Source: Polaromonas sp.
GTDB lineage: Bacteria; Pseudomonadota; Gammaproteobacteria; Burkholderiales; Burkholderiaceae_C
Length of the DNA stretch: 6,159 bases
Reading direction: 5' to 3'
Assembly: GCA_026786065.1 (NCBI GenBank)
Contig: JAJAYS010000053.1
Location: 1-6,159, forward strand
The translations under genes and the position numbers were made by a program. The notes under the pieces were generated by a model. It had not been told where the DNA came from. It saw only the letters and a program-made list of their open reading frames with translations, and did not search any database. The stretch's first letter is position 1. Each line of letters starts with the position of its first letter. Below, piece after piece: positions 5,384 to 6,159 of this stretch.

Positions 5384-6159
5384 ATGGAAGCCGGCAATAT
5401 CGTCCTCAACGTCAACGGCATCGAGGTCATCTACAACCACGTGATCCTGGTGCTCAAGGGCGTGTCGCTCAAGGTTCCGCAGGGCAAGATCGTCGCGATT
5501 CTGGGCGGCAACGGTGCCGGCAAAACTACCACCTTGCGCGCCATCTCGAACCTGCTCAAGGGCGAGCGCGGTGAGGTCACCAAGGGTTCCATCGAACTGC
5601 GCGGCGAGCGTATAGAGAACCTCTCGCCTTCGGACCTGGTGCAGCGCGGCGTGGTGCAGGTGATGGAAGGCCGCCACTGCTTCGCCCATCTGACCATTGA
5701 AGAAAACCTGGCTGTCGGCGCATACACCCGAAAAAACAAGGCGGAAGTAGCTGCCAATCTGGAGAAGGTCTATAACTACTTTCCCCGCCTCAAAATGCGG
5801 CGCACCTCGCAGGCGGCCTACACCTCCGGCGGCGAGCAGCAGATGTGCGCCATAGGCCGGGCACTGATGGCCAGCCCCACCATGGTGCTGCTGGACGAGC
5901 CGTCGATGGGGCTGGCACCGCAAATCGTCGAAGAGGTCTTCAACATCGTCAAAGACCTCAACACGAAAGAAAAAGTCACCTTCCTGCTGGCCGAACAGAA
6001 CACCAACATGGCGCTTAAGTACGCCGACTACGGCTACATCATGGAAAGCGGGCGCGTGGTGATGGACGGCATCGCCAGCGAGCTTGCCAGCAACGAAGAC
6101 GTCAAGGAGTTTTACCTCGGCGTCGGTGGCGGCGAGCGCAAGAGTTTCAAGGATGTCAA
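5384..6159 (+). CDS. livF: Branched-chain-type ABC transporter ATP-binding protein (LivF family), 3' end cut by window edge
   Basis: The frame stays open to the right edge: 258 complete codons plus two bases, starting MEAGNIVLNVNGIEVIYN. It is the second cytoplasmic ATPase of the importer. Landmarks: aromatic A-loop Tyr17, Walker A GGNGAGKTT at 41-49, Q-loop Gln92 in VVQVMEGRHCF, signature TSGGE at 147-151 followed by QQM, Walker B MVLLDE at 167-172 with EPSMGLAP after it. The switch position has Gln205 in LLAEQNTNMAL instead of His, which is the normal LivF state (VEQN) and separates it from the LivG copy with His222. The visible part is longer than E. coli LivF (about 237 aa) by a C-terminal tail GERKSFKDV; I expect only a short basic tail beyond the edge. 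It lies 229 bases after the binding-protein gene with its own ribosome binding site. Confidence 0.95.
   Translation, partial: MEAGNIVLNVNGIEVIYNHVILVLKGVSLKVPQGKIVAILGGNGAGKTTTLRAISNLLKGERGEVTKGSIELRGERIENLSPSDLVQRGVVQVMEGRHCFAHLTIEENLAVGAYTRKNKAEVAANLEKVYNYFPRLKMRRTSQAAYTSGGEQQMCAIGRALMASPTMVLLDEPSMGLAPQIVEEVFNIVKDLNTKEKVTFLLAEQNTNMALKYADYGYIMESGRVVMDGIASELASNEDVKEFYLGVGGGERKSFKDV

Noticed and set aside
4039..5430. Long open frame on the - strand (463 codons) opposite the binding-protein gene
   Set aside because: It mirrors a well-supported gene with signal peptide and ribosome binding site, reads as low-complexity His/Arg/Leu/Ala-rich protein without a recognisable domain, and is the usual antisense shadow of GC-rich coding DNA. 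Part of it is translated hairpin repeat.
1..6159. A previously undescribed system (defence, mobile or retroelement) in the window
   Set aside because: All coding space is explained by known ligase and ABC importer families; no extra gene, array or non-coding RNA with supported structure was found beyond the intergenic repeats.

Overview
The window is a stretch of high-GC DNA with every real gene on the + strand. It reads as the greater part of one operon for a branched-chain-amino-acid-type (HAAT/Liv family) ABC importer, together with an acyl-CoA synthetase. Protein styles (COG1022-type ligase tail, a LivM beginning MLYRENGQFKTSYAADQ, a Peripla_BP_6-type binding protein) and the intergenic repeats (TCGAAGGG/'CTGAGCTTGTCGAAGG' units and 'GCTGCCCCCCGAG' units) suggest a betaproteobacterium of the order Burkholderiales, perhaps Comamonadaceae. 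That placement is judgement from pattern memory, not from a search.

Layout: (1) the 3' end of an AMP-forming acyl-CoA synthetase gene, open at the left edge and ending at 689; (2) livG-type ATPase, 686-1486, overlapping the ligase by ATGA; (3) livH-type permease, 1486-2415, overlapping livG by TAATG; (4) a 278-base gap packed with two families of degenerate repeats; (5) livM-type permease, 2694-3770; (6) a short 49-base spacer with a strong Shine-Dalgarno; (7) a secreted periplasmic substrate-binding protein, 3820-5154; (8) a 229-base gap holding a possible weak terminator, a long two-arm hairpin repeat and a second small hairpin; (9) livF-type ATPase, from 5384 and running off the right edge, probably lacking only a few C-terminal residues.

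How they work together: the binding protein would capture a small carboxylic or amino acid in the periplasm, LivH and LivM form the membrane channel, and LivG and LivF power import. The translationally coupled ligase suggests the imported compound is an organic (possibly aromatic or fatty) acid converted to its CoA thioester on entry, rather than leucine/isoleucine/valine. The substrate cannot be read from sequence alone.

I see no RNA gene, CRISPR array, insertion sequence, phage gene or defence system. The genes are ordinary members of known families. The less ordinary material is in the two gaps, where different repeat families interrupt an otherwise tightly coupled operon.
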